Positions 1 through 9,831 of a stretch of 64,000 nt of DNA are shown piece by piece. The stretch is taken from positions 8,496,501-8,560,500 of the forward strand of contig CM072347.1 in NCBI GenBank assembly GCA_036874045.1. The letters run 5' to 3'. The notes beneath the pieces are model-generated. The model ran no database searches. It was not told where the DNA came from and was given only the letters and a program-made list of their open reading frames with translations. The DNA is from Cymodocea nodosa. Lineage: Eukaryota; Streptophyta; Magnoliopsida; Alismatales; Cymodoceaceae. Every line of letters starts with the position of its first letter. Position 1 is the stretch's first letter. The translations under genes and the position numbers were made by a program.

Positions 1-1974
1 GGCAGAGGAAAAGGTAAAAGCAGAAAAGATGCAAAAGAAAAATAAATAGAGAATGATGAAGTTCCACGTACTTGGTTCAAGAAAATACTTCGAGTGGATA
101 GAAGGTTAATTGAAAGTTATAAAGATTACTTCTTTCCTCAAGGTATATTAGATGAAGTTAGACAAGAACTTCAAAATACTGATGCTAGTATTACGTACAT
201 GGGTATTCGTAGTAAATTTGATAGAGAATACAGAATGAAATGTGCTGAGATTGCATTTTTGGAACAGTATGCAAAATATTTGGAAAAAGGTGTAGATTCA
301 TCAAATAGAACTTCTCAAACTCCTATAAACAATACAAGACTACATGCATTTGAGGAAGAGTATGAATCAGCTATCCCTACTCCTTTATATTCAAAACAAG
401 TAGAATCAGATATTGCTGTAGATAAAACAAAAGTTGACAGTCTTCGAAAGGCCGTTGCAATAGAAAGTGCCTTAGAAGAATTAAAGTAGAAAACTTTTAT
501 GGAGCAATTTGAAAAGAAAACAACAATACTTGGAAAAGAGAAACAGAAATGTTATAGAAGAAGGAAAGTCAGAAAAATTATGTCTAAGAAAACAAAGTCT
601 ATTGAAAAAGGAAAATCAGATGAAAATTTATTTCCAAAGGACAATGTATGTCTAGACATTGTACCTTATTGTGCATCTGATAAACTCATCAGTTCTGAGC
701 ATACTGACATTGATGAAGATAATGAGACTTTATTTTCCCTTGCTAGAAAGCTTGAGAAGAAATAGAAGTCAAATATGAGCTCAAGTTTTTCTATTAGTAC
801 AAGTCCTGATGATGCAGAAATTGACAAATCAAAGCATCAGGCACCTGACATTGAACAAGTTATTGCAGATATAATTGACAATGTTGAAGCAGTAACTAGT
901 TCGCATGCTGAATTGTCTGGAGTAGCAGATATTGAAAATGTTAAGACTCTAGAAGAGCTAAAAGTTAACCAGCCTTCTACAAAATCTATAGAAGCAAAGT
1001 CTGAGAATTCACAACATGAATCAATGGAATTATCTGTTGAACAAAATGAACAATTACTGACAGATATACCGGCTGTAGAATTTGTGGAAAAATTGAACTC
1101 TGAACATTCTATAGAGACTGAATAGATGAATGTTGAGCATATTGACAATGTTCCTAACATTGTTGAAGCTGAAGAATCAAGCTTACCTAAGCAGTTTCAA
1201 GATAATATTTTGGAAGAGGAACAACATGACATTGATTTTGAAGAAGAGGTTCCTAAAGATGAATTAAACTCTGAATCACGGCTTCTAGTATCACCTTCTT
1301 TGTGTACAATATTAAACATTCAAGGTAATGCAATTCATTTTAGATCTGGAGAAGCATTGCAGAAATACAATAATCTGATTACATGTCAGATTCTGCATGC
1401 TCGTCCAATAAAATTCAGAAATTTGATGGAAATAAGAGATCTGTTTGAGTTTCAAGGTCTCATTAAATTTTTGCCAGTAGAAACGAAATGGAAGCAATAC
1501 ACAGAGCTTATTGCATCTTTTTATAGCAATCTAGTCAAGAATGAAAATTTTCTGAAAACTCAAATAAATGAACAGGAGTTTATATTGTCTCTTGAGTTAA
1601 TTTTTGAAGTTTTAGGATTAAAGAATGAAGGTGTTGTTGTTACCAACAGATTTGACATGATAAGACAATTGGAATTGAACATTCAATCTTTATCAAAAAT
1701 TCCAGATGTATATTTTGAAATGAGATTAATGAAAAATCTAAATGTAGAGGCAAGGTTTGTTGCAAATATATTGCATGCAAATTTATTTCAGAGAGTTGGA
1801 CACAATTTGGAAGTCAGCAGAAGATGTTTATATGCAACTTATGACCTACTGAATAGAATTCAAATAAATTGGTTTGATGTATTTATGTCTCAACTACAGC
1901 ATATGAGTTCAAAGTTATTTTATGGTGATGCTGTATGTAGAATCCTTGGAAGCCAATTGACTTTATCCGACTAG
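1..1974 (+). pseudogene. RG-rich composite ORF, copy 1, with plant-transposon-like C-terminal domain (broken)
   Basis: One reading frame runs from the window edge to 1974 without a frameshift but is cut by stops at 43-45, 487-489, 763-765 and 1123-1125. It opens inside an RGKGK-type basic stretch, so the true start lies upstream. Then come a charged region with the motif FDREYRMKCAEIAFLEQYAK, a low-complexity acidic middle part (about 500-1290), and a helical C-terminal part (about 1291-1971) whose pattern (FRSGEALQKY, ELIASFYSNL, INWFDVFMSQL) resembles the putative plant transposon protein domain found in many plant mobile elements. The first ~1250 nt match 18833-20070, but the second copy continues into an F-box instead. 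At copy-1 stop 487 the second copy has a CAA codon, so that stop may come from C-to-T decay. Host function is unknown; I regard it as mobile-element cargo. Confidence 0.6.
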
Positions 1975-2281
1975 CCCTCTAGAACTAAAGGCATGAGAGC
2001 ATTTAGTGTTGTTTGGGTTTTCCCAGCACTACACTAGAAAAACTTGGATTTGTTACTTCTATTTTTACTTAGTTAATTTATCTTTATGCCTATTCTTTCT
2101 TTTAGAAGTAAACAAACAACCTTTAATACAATTTAGATATTAATTCCAATTTGTACTTTAATTGCAAGTGCACAGTGTCTATTGTATCAGTGTGCAAGTA
2201 CAGGTCGATCCCACAGGGAATTGCTGACGAATTTAAGAAATGTTTGATTGTGAACAATTCAAATTTATATTCAATAAGCAC

Positions 2282-2374
2282 TCCGTTGAGTTACAGTTAA
2301 CTCAACGGACTAAGTTCGTTGAGTTATGGCTAACTCAACGGACTATCCTCGTGGACTTAAGTTAACTCCACGAG
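2282..2374. repeat. Pair of near-perfect inverted repeats in LTR
   Basis: At 2282-2309 a 12-bp arm TCCGTTGAGTTA is followed after 4 bp by its exact complement. At 2348-2374 CTCGTGGACTTA is followed after 3 bp by an arm with one mismatch. Similar arms recur in other LTR copies near 6232-6330 and 8320-8370, and in the unrelated solo LTR at 31801. They could form hairpins in RNA or act as paired protein-binding half-sites; the GTTGAGTTA core is MYB-like. That role is inference. Confidence 0.6.
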
Positions 2375-2925
2375 CCTGTCTCTTTATAATACTGCTATTT
2401 ACAGAAGAATTTGGCCAACCATTGGGCGATTCCACAGATTGTAAATAACATCAATTAAGCTTTTTAATGCTAGTTAACATTGGATTTATCATTAAGCAAT
2501 ACTAACATTCAGATGATTAAAACAGTAACCGTTAACATCTTTAAGTTTTTTGTACGAACCAATTTCAGTAAACTGTAAAATTAAAACTAACATAAAACAA
2601 TCACAAAATTGATACAGATAACATTAATCACTATACAACACAAACAATACAACACTCAAATACAACATACAAACAAAGATAAATTGTTTTTGGTATTTTT
2701 GTTTTTGATGAAATGGGCGAAAGGTGAAATGTAAAGTAATCTCACTTGACAATAAATACTTCCGACACTACTTGCAACGCGATTACATAACCGAAAATTA
2801 AACCACTTACAATTCTGTCTCCTCTCCCTATAGAATCGCGAGTCCAGAATTGCAAGATGATCTCCTCTTTAGTATACAGGCATCAACCTGAAGCCAAGGC
2901 TAAAAGCTTTACGATCTCCTGAAAT

Positions 2926-3219
2926 ATGAGTCGGCGCTTGGTGAAAATGTCTTCCCTTCCCGCGACGCGATCACTCCTCACAGTGGTTGTCAGGCACTAT
3001 GTTTGGCTCGAAATCGACTCGACATCAGGCAAGTATCCTCACAAACCTCCGATGATTGGAGATTATGGTGGTGATACGATGGTTGGTGTGATACTTCGGA
3101 GAATTACTGATACTGTCTGCAGAAAGCTCGGTGCTCCTCCTCTGTGTACACTAGCCGTCCATCGATCACACACACTTCTTCTTTTTTTCTTCTTTTCTTT
3201 TATATTTCTTCCGTGGTAA
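2926..3219 (+). other. Recurrent ORF inside LTR, antisense to the element
   Basis: A frame starting MSRRLVKMSSLPATRSLL is open for 97 codons inside the minus-strand LTR. The same frame start is recognisable at about 6871, at 8958-9167 (MSRCLVKTASLPATR), antisense at about 24295-24110, and at 26353-26162. The copies differ in length and several have stops. There is no known domain. It may be a chance open stretch in a GC-richer part of the LTR, or a decaying small gene carried by the LTR. Confidence 0.25.
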
Positions 3220-3870
3220 CTGCTTCTACTTGAATGGTTAGTTGGATTTCCTTCCTTGAGATCAATGGCGTTGATTTCTTTCTCCCTGCGCGATTGAATT
3301 CCTGCGTGATACGTGCAAACGTGGTTTTTCCTTCCAACTATCTGTTCCTACAACCGCTACAGTGGTATTTTAGAAAATATATAGTCCGTGGAGTTACAGA
3401 TAACTCAACGAACATTCTTCATTGATTTAACTATAAAACACGTGCAAAAAAATTACAACTTAAGTTTATAATGCTAACCTAATGTGTTGCCTTAATGTTC
3501 AACATAGTAACTCAACGCGTACAGTTATGCTAACTTAACGAGTTATAACTTAAGTAAATCTACTAGATCTCGACACGTGTACATCTGGAAATAAAATATT
3601 CTCTCTAAACATAACTGTTCGGCAATTTAAACATAACTATTCGAAATATCAGAAAATTCGGATACTTAAGAATTTCACAACCTGCAACTTATTGACAATT
3701 CATAAATGTACTAAATTAACATTAATTCCCCAAAATTAAGTAGATTCTTCAATTAAAGCATATAGTAGTGCAATTATAACATAATGGCTTAATTCTCATT
3801 TGATAAGCTAAATATTATGCAATTAACCATCATTTAACCGTTAATAATATGCACTTTTTCATTCTAAACA

Positions 3871-4683
3871 CTTCCCCCATACCTAAATTTTGCTAGTCCC
3901 GTAGCAAACTAAGATCTAATTAATTGGTCTTTCAAAAAGTGCTAGAATTAATTCTTCCCCTTTTGTTTTTTTTTTCTTCTGTTCAGCATAAACATATATT
4001 CTGTATGTTTCAGTAATCAACCTGCAAAGATATTTAGAATATATGTAAATTACATACAAAGTATATCATCTTCATATAGGTGTTAATTATATTATCGTTT
4101 GTTCTTCTTTTCATCATTTGTAATCCTGAATTTTCCAATAAGTTTTCTAGAAGAAATTTCAACAACATACGAATCAAAGTGCAATCCAATTCAATCTGAT
4201 TAAGACAAGTAGAATAAAGAATTGTATTTCCATTAAACAACTTCAAAAGTCAATTCCAGATTCATATTTCAGCAATTCTAGATAACAGAAAATATACTCG
4301 ATTCATAAGATATTTGTATTTCACAAAACACTTGTATCTTTTCAGAACAGTATATGTTTTTTTCTTTTCTTTTTTTTTGTGTACTTTAAAAGTTAATTTG
4401 ACAAGCTTTAATCATACAAGAGCTTTCTAATGTACCCATGTAACGAGCTTTCAGTCAACAATCCCAGATCTGATCAGGATCTTAGGATGCTAGATTTTCA
4501 GAGTCCTTTTTTAGGTCAACAATCCTTACATACCTATCTGCTCAAATACAAAAGGCTCGTGATCAAACAAGTCAATAAACTCTCAAAGTTTTTTTCTTTT
4601 CTTTTCTTTTCTTTTTTTCTTTTTCTTTTTTCTAAAAATAAATGCACACACAAAACAAAGCATTAATCACATACTGTCACACC
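3871..4683 (-). mobile_element. Internal 3' non-coding remnant of the LTR element
   Basis: The purine tract at 3871-3878 is followed by sequence that matches, inverted, the region left of the LTR at 23163 (about 22380-23160), and also about 15480-15720. A recognisable block is 4440-4560, holding CTTACATACCTATCTGCTCA, whose complement appears at about 15560 and 22450. No coding capacity is seen. A pyrimidine tract of TTTTC repeats occupies 4587-4632. Confidence 0.6.
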
Positions 4684-5593
4684 CTTTTCTTTTTTCTTCT
4701 TTTCTTTTATATTTCTTCAATAGTAACTGCTTCTACTTGAATGGTCGATTGGATTTCCTTCATTCATATCAACGGCGACGCTTTCTTCTCCTTGCGCAAT
4801 TGAATTCCTGCGTGATATGTGCAAACGTGGTTTTTCTCTTCCAACTATCTGTTTCTGCAACCGCTACAGTGGCATATTAGAAAATATAAAGAAATAAGCT
4901 ACTAACATAACACGTTACCTTAGTGTAATATTCATGTAACTCAACGCGTACAGTTATGCTAACTTAACGAGTTAAACATGTGCATCTCACATGATATTCT
5001 AAAGCATTTAAATTCAACACGTGCATAAATTTAACAATCCGATGCTTAGGTGCATTTCAGATACTTATAAACTTAACTATCTGATACTCAGATGCATTTC
5101 AGATAGTTACAGCTAACTCACCGATATATAACTTAAGTAAATCTACCAGATCTCGACACGTGTCAGCAGCAGTTTAATCATAAAATAACATTTCGGAGAG
5201 TTACAGGTCTAACTATTCGATGCTCAGCTGCAATTTCAGATAGTTATAGATAACTCACCGAAAGTTCACTTAAGTCATTCATTATGGTTTTGACACATGT
5301 AATTCAGGAAATAATAAAATATTCTCTCAAAACATAACTGTTCGGCAATTTAAACATAACTATCCGATATATCAGAAAATTCAGATACTTAAGAATTTCA
5401 CAGCCTACAACTTATCGACAGTTCATAAATGTACTAAATTAACATTAATTCCCCCAAATTAAGCAAATTCTTCAATTAAAGCATATAACAATGCAATTAT
5501 AACATAATGGCTTAATTCTTATATGATAAGCTAAATATTATGCAATTAACCATCATTTAACCGTTAATAATATGCACTTTTTCATTCTAAACA
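4684..5593 (-). mobile_element. Partial LTR of TGTTTAGAATG family, copy 2 (probable 5' LTR remnant)
   Basis: The block matches roughly the right half of the LTR at 2010-3870 and ends with the same CATTCTAAACA edge at 5593. The left half is missing together with most of the internal region. It contains two LTR modules built around a G-box palindrome and ATTTCAGATAGTTA, one with GACACGTGTC at about 5155. It abuts copia element A directly, and no target duplication is visible between 2010 and 5593. Confidence 0.65.
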
Positions 5594-5849
5594 TTACTAG
5601 ATTGCCTTTGGTGTAGGCAAATTGAAGGTAACCAAAGGTGCAAGAATCGTTGCCTAAGGATAAAGGACTAGCACCTTATATTTCACATCAGATCAAGATG
5701 ACACTATTGCAGCAATCAATGATACTGAAGACACTGACTTATGGCATAAAAGACTAGGACACCTCAATGAAAATGGACTGAAGGTTTTAGTGGCAGAAGG
5801 GAAAATCCCTAAGCTGAAGAATGTCAATTTAGGGATATGTGAGGACTGC
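5594..5849 (+). pseudogene. Copia element A, GAG-pre-integrase fragment (left part)
   Basis: Translation shows DLWHKRLGHLNENGLKVL and later GICEDC, the His-His...Cys-Cys zinc-binding module at the start of Ty1/copia integrase. Stops interrupt it. The frame breaks off exactly after the CEDC codons at 5849 and resumes at 9832, because a 3.98 kb LTR pair (5850-9831) was inserted. The bases ACTGC occur on both sides, so the reading continues when one copy is counted. Confidence 0.8.
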
Positions 5850-8141
5850 TATTTGGGTTTGTTAATTTCCTTTTTTAACCTAGTTAATTTATCTTTATGC
5901 TTATCAGTAATTCCTTTTTAGAAGTTGTTTGTATTTTCCCAGCACGACACCATAATATCTAATTAGATCTCCAATAACATACCAAAAAAACTTGTATTTG
6001 TTACTTCTGTTTTTACTTAGTTAATTTATCTTTATGCCTATTCTTTTTCTTTTAGAAGTAAACAAACAACCTTTAATACAATTTAGATATTAATTCTAAT
6101 TTGTACTTTAACTGCAAGTGCACAGTGTCTATTGTATCAGTGTGCAAGTATAGGTCGATCCCACAAGGAATTGCTGAAGAATTTGAGAACTGTTCGTTTG
6201 TTAATAATCAAATTTATATATTCAATAAGCTCTCCGTTGAATTACAGTTAACTCAACGGACAAAGTTTGTTGAGTTATGGCTAACTCAACAGACTAACCT
6301 CGTGGACTTAAGTTAACTCCACGAGCATTTCTTTTCTTTTTAATACTACTATTTACAGAGGAATTCGGCCAACCATTGGGCGATTCCACAGATTGTAAAT
6401 AACATCAATTAAGCTCTTTAATGTTAGTAAACACTAGATTTATCATTAAGCATAATAACATTCAGATAATTCAAACAGTAACCATTAAAATCTTTAAGTC
6501 TTTTGATCGAACCAATTTCAGTAAACTGTAAAACTAAAACTAACATAAAACAATCACAACACTGATAAATATAACATTAATCACGATACAACACTCAAAT
6601 ACAACATACAATAGCAGATAAGTTGTTTTTGGTATTTTTGGCTTAATATGAACATGGAAATGGGCAAAAGGTGAAATGTAAAGTAATCTCAATTGATAGT
6701 AAATACTTCCGTCACTACATAGGACGTGATTACACCACTGAAAATTAAACTACTTACAATCTTGTCTCCTCTCCCTATAGAATCGTGAGTCTAGAATTGC
6801 AAGATAATCTCCTCTTTAGCATACAAGCATCAACCCGAAGTCAAGGCTAGAAGCTTTTCGATCTCTTGAAATATGAGTCGGTGCTTGGTGAAAATGGCTT
6901 CCCTTCCCGCAACGCGATCACTCCTCATAGTGGTTGTCAGGCATCGTGTTTGACTCAGAATCGACCCGACATTTAGAAAGTATTCTCACAGACCTCCGAT
7001 GGTTGGTGATTATGGTGGTGATGGTGGTGATAATGATGGTTGGTATAGTACTTTGGAGAATTGCCGATACTGCCTGCAGAAAGCTCGATGCTCCTCCTCT
7101 GTACACACTGGCCGTCCATCGATCACCCTCTTTTCTTCTTTTTCTTCTTTTCTTTTATATTTCTTCAGTTGTAACATCTTCTGCTTGAATGGTCGGTTGG
7201 ATTTCCTTCATTCATATCAACGGCGATGATTTCTTCTCCCTTCGACGAGTGAATTCCTGCGTGATACGTGCGATCGTGGTTTTTCCTTCCAACTGTCCTG
7301 TTTCTGCAACCGCTATAGTGGCATATTAGAAAATAAATAGTCCATGGAGTTACAAATAACTCAACAGACTTACCGCGTTGATTTAACTATAAAAGACATG
7401 CATAAATTTAACTATTTGATGCTTAGGTGCATTTCAGATGCTTATAAATTTAACTATCTAATGCTCAAATGCATTTCAGATAGTTACAAATAACTCACCA
7501 ATATATAACTTAAGTAAATCTACCAGATCTCGACACGTGTCAACAATAGTTTAATAATGAAATACACATTTCGGAGAGTTACAAGTCTAACTATCTAATG
7601 ATTAGATGCATTTCAGATAGTTACACCTAACTCACCGAAAGTCCACTTAAGTCACTTTATCAGAACATGACACGTGTCCACAGCTATTTTATAAATTAAA
7701 AAAGATTTTGGAGAGTTACACATATAACTGTCTGATGCCCAGCTGCAATTTCAGATAGTTGTAAATAACTCACTGAAAGTTCACTTAAGTCATGCGTTAT
7801 GGTTTCGACACGTGTACTTCTGGAAATAATAAAATATTCTTTTAAAGCATAACTGTTCGGCAATATAAACATAACTATTTGATACATGTTCAGTATGTTA
7901 AACATAACTGTCTGAAATATCAGAAAATTTGGATACTTAAGAATTTCACAACCTGCAACTTAACGACAGTTCAGAAATGTACTAAATTGACATTAATTCC
8001 CCAAAATTAAGCAGATTCTTTAATTAAAGCATATAACAGTGCAATTATAACATAATGGCTTAATTCTCATATGATAAGTTAAATATTATGCAATTAACCA
8101 TCATTTAACCGTTAATAATATGCACTTTTTTATTCTAAACA
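5850..8141 (-). mobile_element. LTR of TGTTTAGAATG family, copy 3 (left half of tandem pair)
   Basis: On the minus strand it starts TGTTTAGAATA at 8141 and ends at 5850 with CCCAAATA, a decayed CCCAAACA. It is longer than its relatives because a segment of about 100 bp around 5870-5990 is partly duplicated. It joins the next LTR directly at 8141/8142 with no internal region. Together the pair is flanked by ACTGC at 5845-5849 and 9832-9836, the 5-bp duplication expected of an LTR-element insertion. Confidence 0.75.
7390..7860 (-). repeat. Three ~137-bp modules with G-box palindromes
   Basis: Modules repeat the order GATGC..AGATGCATTTCAGATAGTTA, AACTCACCGAAAGT, CACTTAAGTCA and a G-box. The G-box cores lie at 7532-7541 (GACACGTGTC), 7669-7678 (GACACGTGTC) and 7807-7816 (GACACGTGTA), 137 and 138 bp apart. 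Fewer modules occur in the copies at 3560 and 5030-5330. G-boxes bind bZIP and bHLH factors in plants. Their place in the U3-like part of the LTR suggests a promoter or enhancer array; this is inference. Confidence 0.65.
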
Positions 8142-9831
8142 CCAACAAACAATCTTTCACACAAATTAAATATTAATTCCAATTTGTATTTTTAACTGCA
8201 AGTGCATAGTGTACATTGTATTTGTATGCAAGTACAGGTCTATCCCATAGAGAATTAAGGTAAAACTGTGTACTATTTCATTTTTAATAATGAAATTTAT
8301 ATATATTCAGTAAGCACTCCATTGAGTTATAGCTGACTCAATGGACTAACCTCGTGGAATTGCAATAACTCAATGAAGCTATCTATCTAGTTCAATACTG
8401 CTATTTACAGAGGAATTCGACCAACCATTGGGCGGTTTCACAGATTATAAATAACATTAATTAAGCTCTATAATGCTAGTTAATATTAGATTTATCATTC
8501 AACAATACTAACATTCAGATATTTTAAACAGTAACCATTAAAATCTTTAAGTATCAGGAACGATTCAATTCAGTAAACAGTAAAACTATTTTCTATTTTC
8601 TAAATTAAACAAACATGAAATATTCAAAACTTTGACAATGATAACATCAATCCCGATACAAAACAAACAATACAACACTCAATTACTAACTATAAACACA
8701 GATAAGTTGTTTTTGGTATTTTTGTTTTGATATGATCATGGAAATGGGCGAAAGGTGAAATGTAAAAGTAATCTCTATTAACAGTAAAAACTTTTGTCAC
8801 TACATGCGACGCGATTACACCACTGAAAACTTAATCACTTACAATTCTGCCTCCTTTCCTTATAGAATCGCGAGTCCAGAATTACAAGATGATCTCCTAT
8901 TCAGCATACTAGCATCAACCCGAAATCAAGGCTAGAAGCTTTACGATCTCCTGAAATATGAGTCGGTGCTTGGTGAAAACAGCTTCCCTTCCTGCGACGC
9001 GATTACTCCTCACAGTGGTTGTCAAGCACTATGTTTGGCTCAGAATCGACCCGACATCAAGAAAGTATCCTCACAGACCTCCGATGGTTGGTGATTATGG
9101 TGTGATGGTTGTGGTTGTGGTGGTTGGTGTGGTACTTCAGAGAACTTCCTATGCTGCCTGCAGATAGCTTGGTTTTTCCTCTTCTACACACACTAACCAC
9201 CCTTTCTTCTTCTTTTCTCTTTTTCTTTTATATTTCTTTAGTGGTAACTGCTTCTGCTTAGATGATTGGTTGGATTTACTTCATTCATATCAACAATGGT
9301 GATTTCTTCTCCCTTCCACGAGTGAATTCCTGCGTGATACGTGCAATCATGGTTTTCCTTCGAATGTCCTGTTTTTGTAACCGCTATAGTGGCATATTAG
9401 AAAATAAATGGTCCGTGGAGTTACAGATAACTCAACAGACTTACTTCGTTGATTTAACTGTACCACATGTGCATCTCACGTGACATAATAAAACATTTAA
9501 ATTCAACACGTGTATAAATCTAACTTAACGAGTTGTTATTGTTCACCTAAATATTCTTTTAGCGTTTAAAACATAACTATCCGGTACATGCAATATAACT
9601 CTCTGAAATAATAGAAAATTTGGATACTAAAGAACTAAAAACCAACAACTTACCGACAGTTTAGAAATGTATTAAATTAACACTAATTCCTTGAAATTAT
9701 GTGGATTCTTTCATTAAAGCATATAACAGTGCAATTATAACATAATGGCTTAATTTTCATATGATAAGCTAAATATTATGCAATTAACCATCATTTAATT
9801 ATTAATATTATGCACTTTTTCATTCTAAACA
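8142..9831 (-). mobile_element. LTR of TGTTTAGAATG family, copy 4 (right half of tandem pair)
   Basis: It starts on the minus strand at 9831 with TGTTTAGAATG and stops at 8142 in the motif TGTTTGTTGG. About 250 bp of the far end is therefore missing compared with 5850-8141. The simplest reading is a former element LTR-internal-LTR whose internal part, together with the end of its 5' LTR, was deleted. The conserved AAGTGCATAGTG...CAGGTC block is at about 8199-8245. Confidence 0.7.

Larger units (their letters stand above)
2010..3870 (-). mobile_element. 3' LTR of TGTTTAGAATG family, copy 1
   Basis: Read on the minus strand, the unit begins TGTTTAGAATG at 3870 and ends CCCAAACA at 2010. The bases just outside the start (3871-3878) read GGGGGAAG on the minus strand, a polypurine tract, so this is the 3' LTR of a minus-strand element whose internal remnant lies to the right. 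The same ~1.7-2.3 kb unit recurs at 5850-8141, 8142-9831, in part at 4684-5593, and inverted at 23163-25150. Near its end it carries a conserved block (about 2164-2222) containing AGGTCGATCCCACAGGGAAT. No duplication flanks the 2010-5593 block, so one edge is rearranged. Confidence 0.75.

Noticed and set aside
2010..5593. A complete LTR retrotransposon with target duplication
   Set aside because: Bases outside the edges (AGTGT at 2005-2009, TTACT at 5594-5598) do not match and the right LTR is partial, so the block is rearranged.
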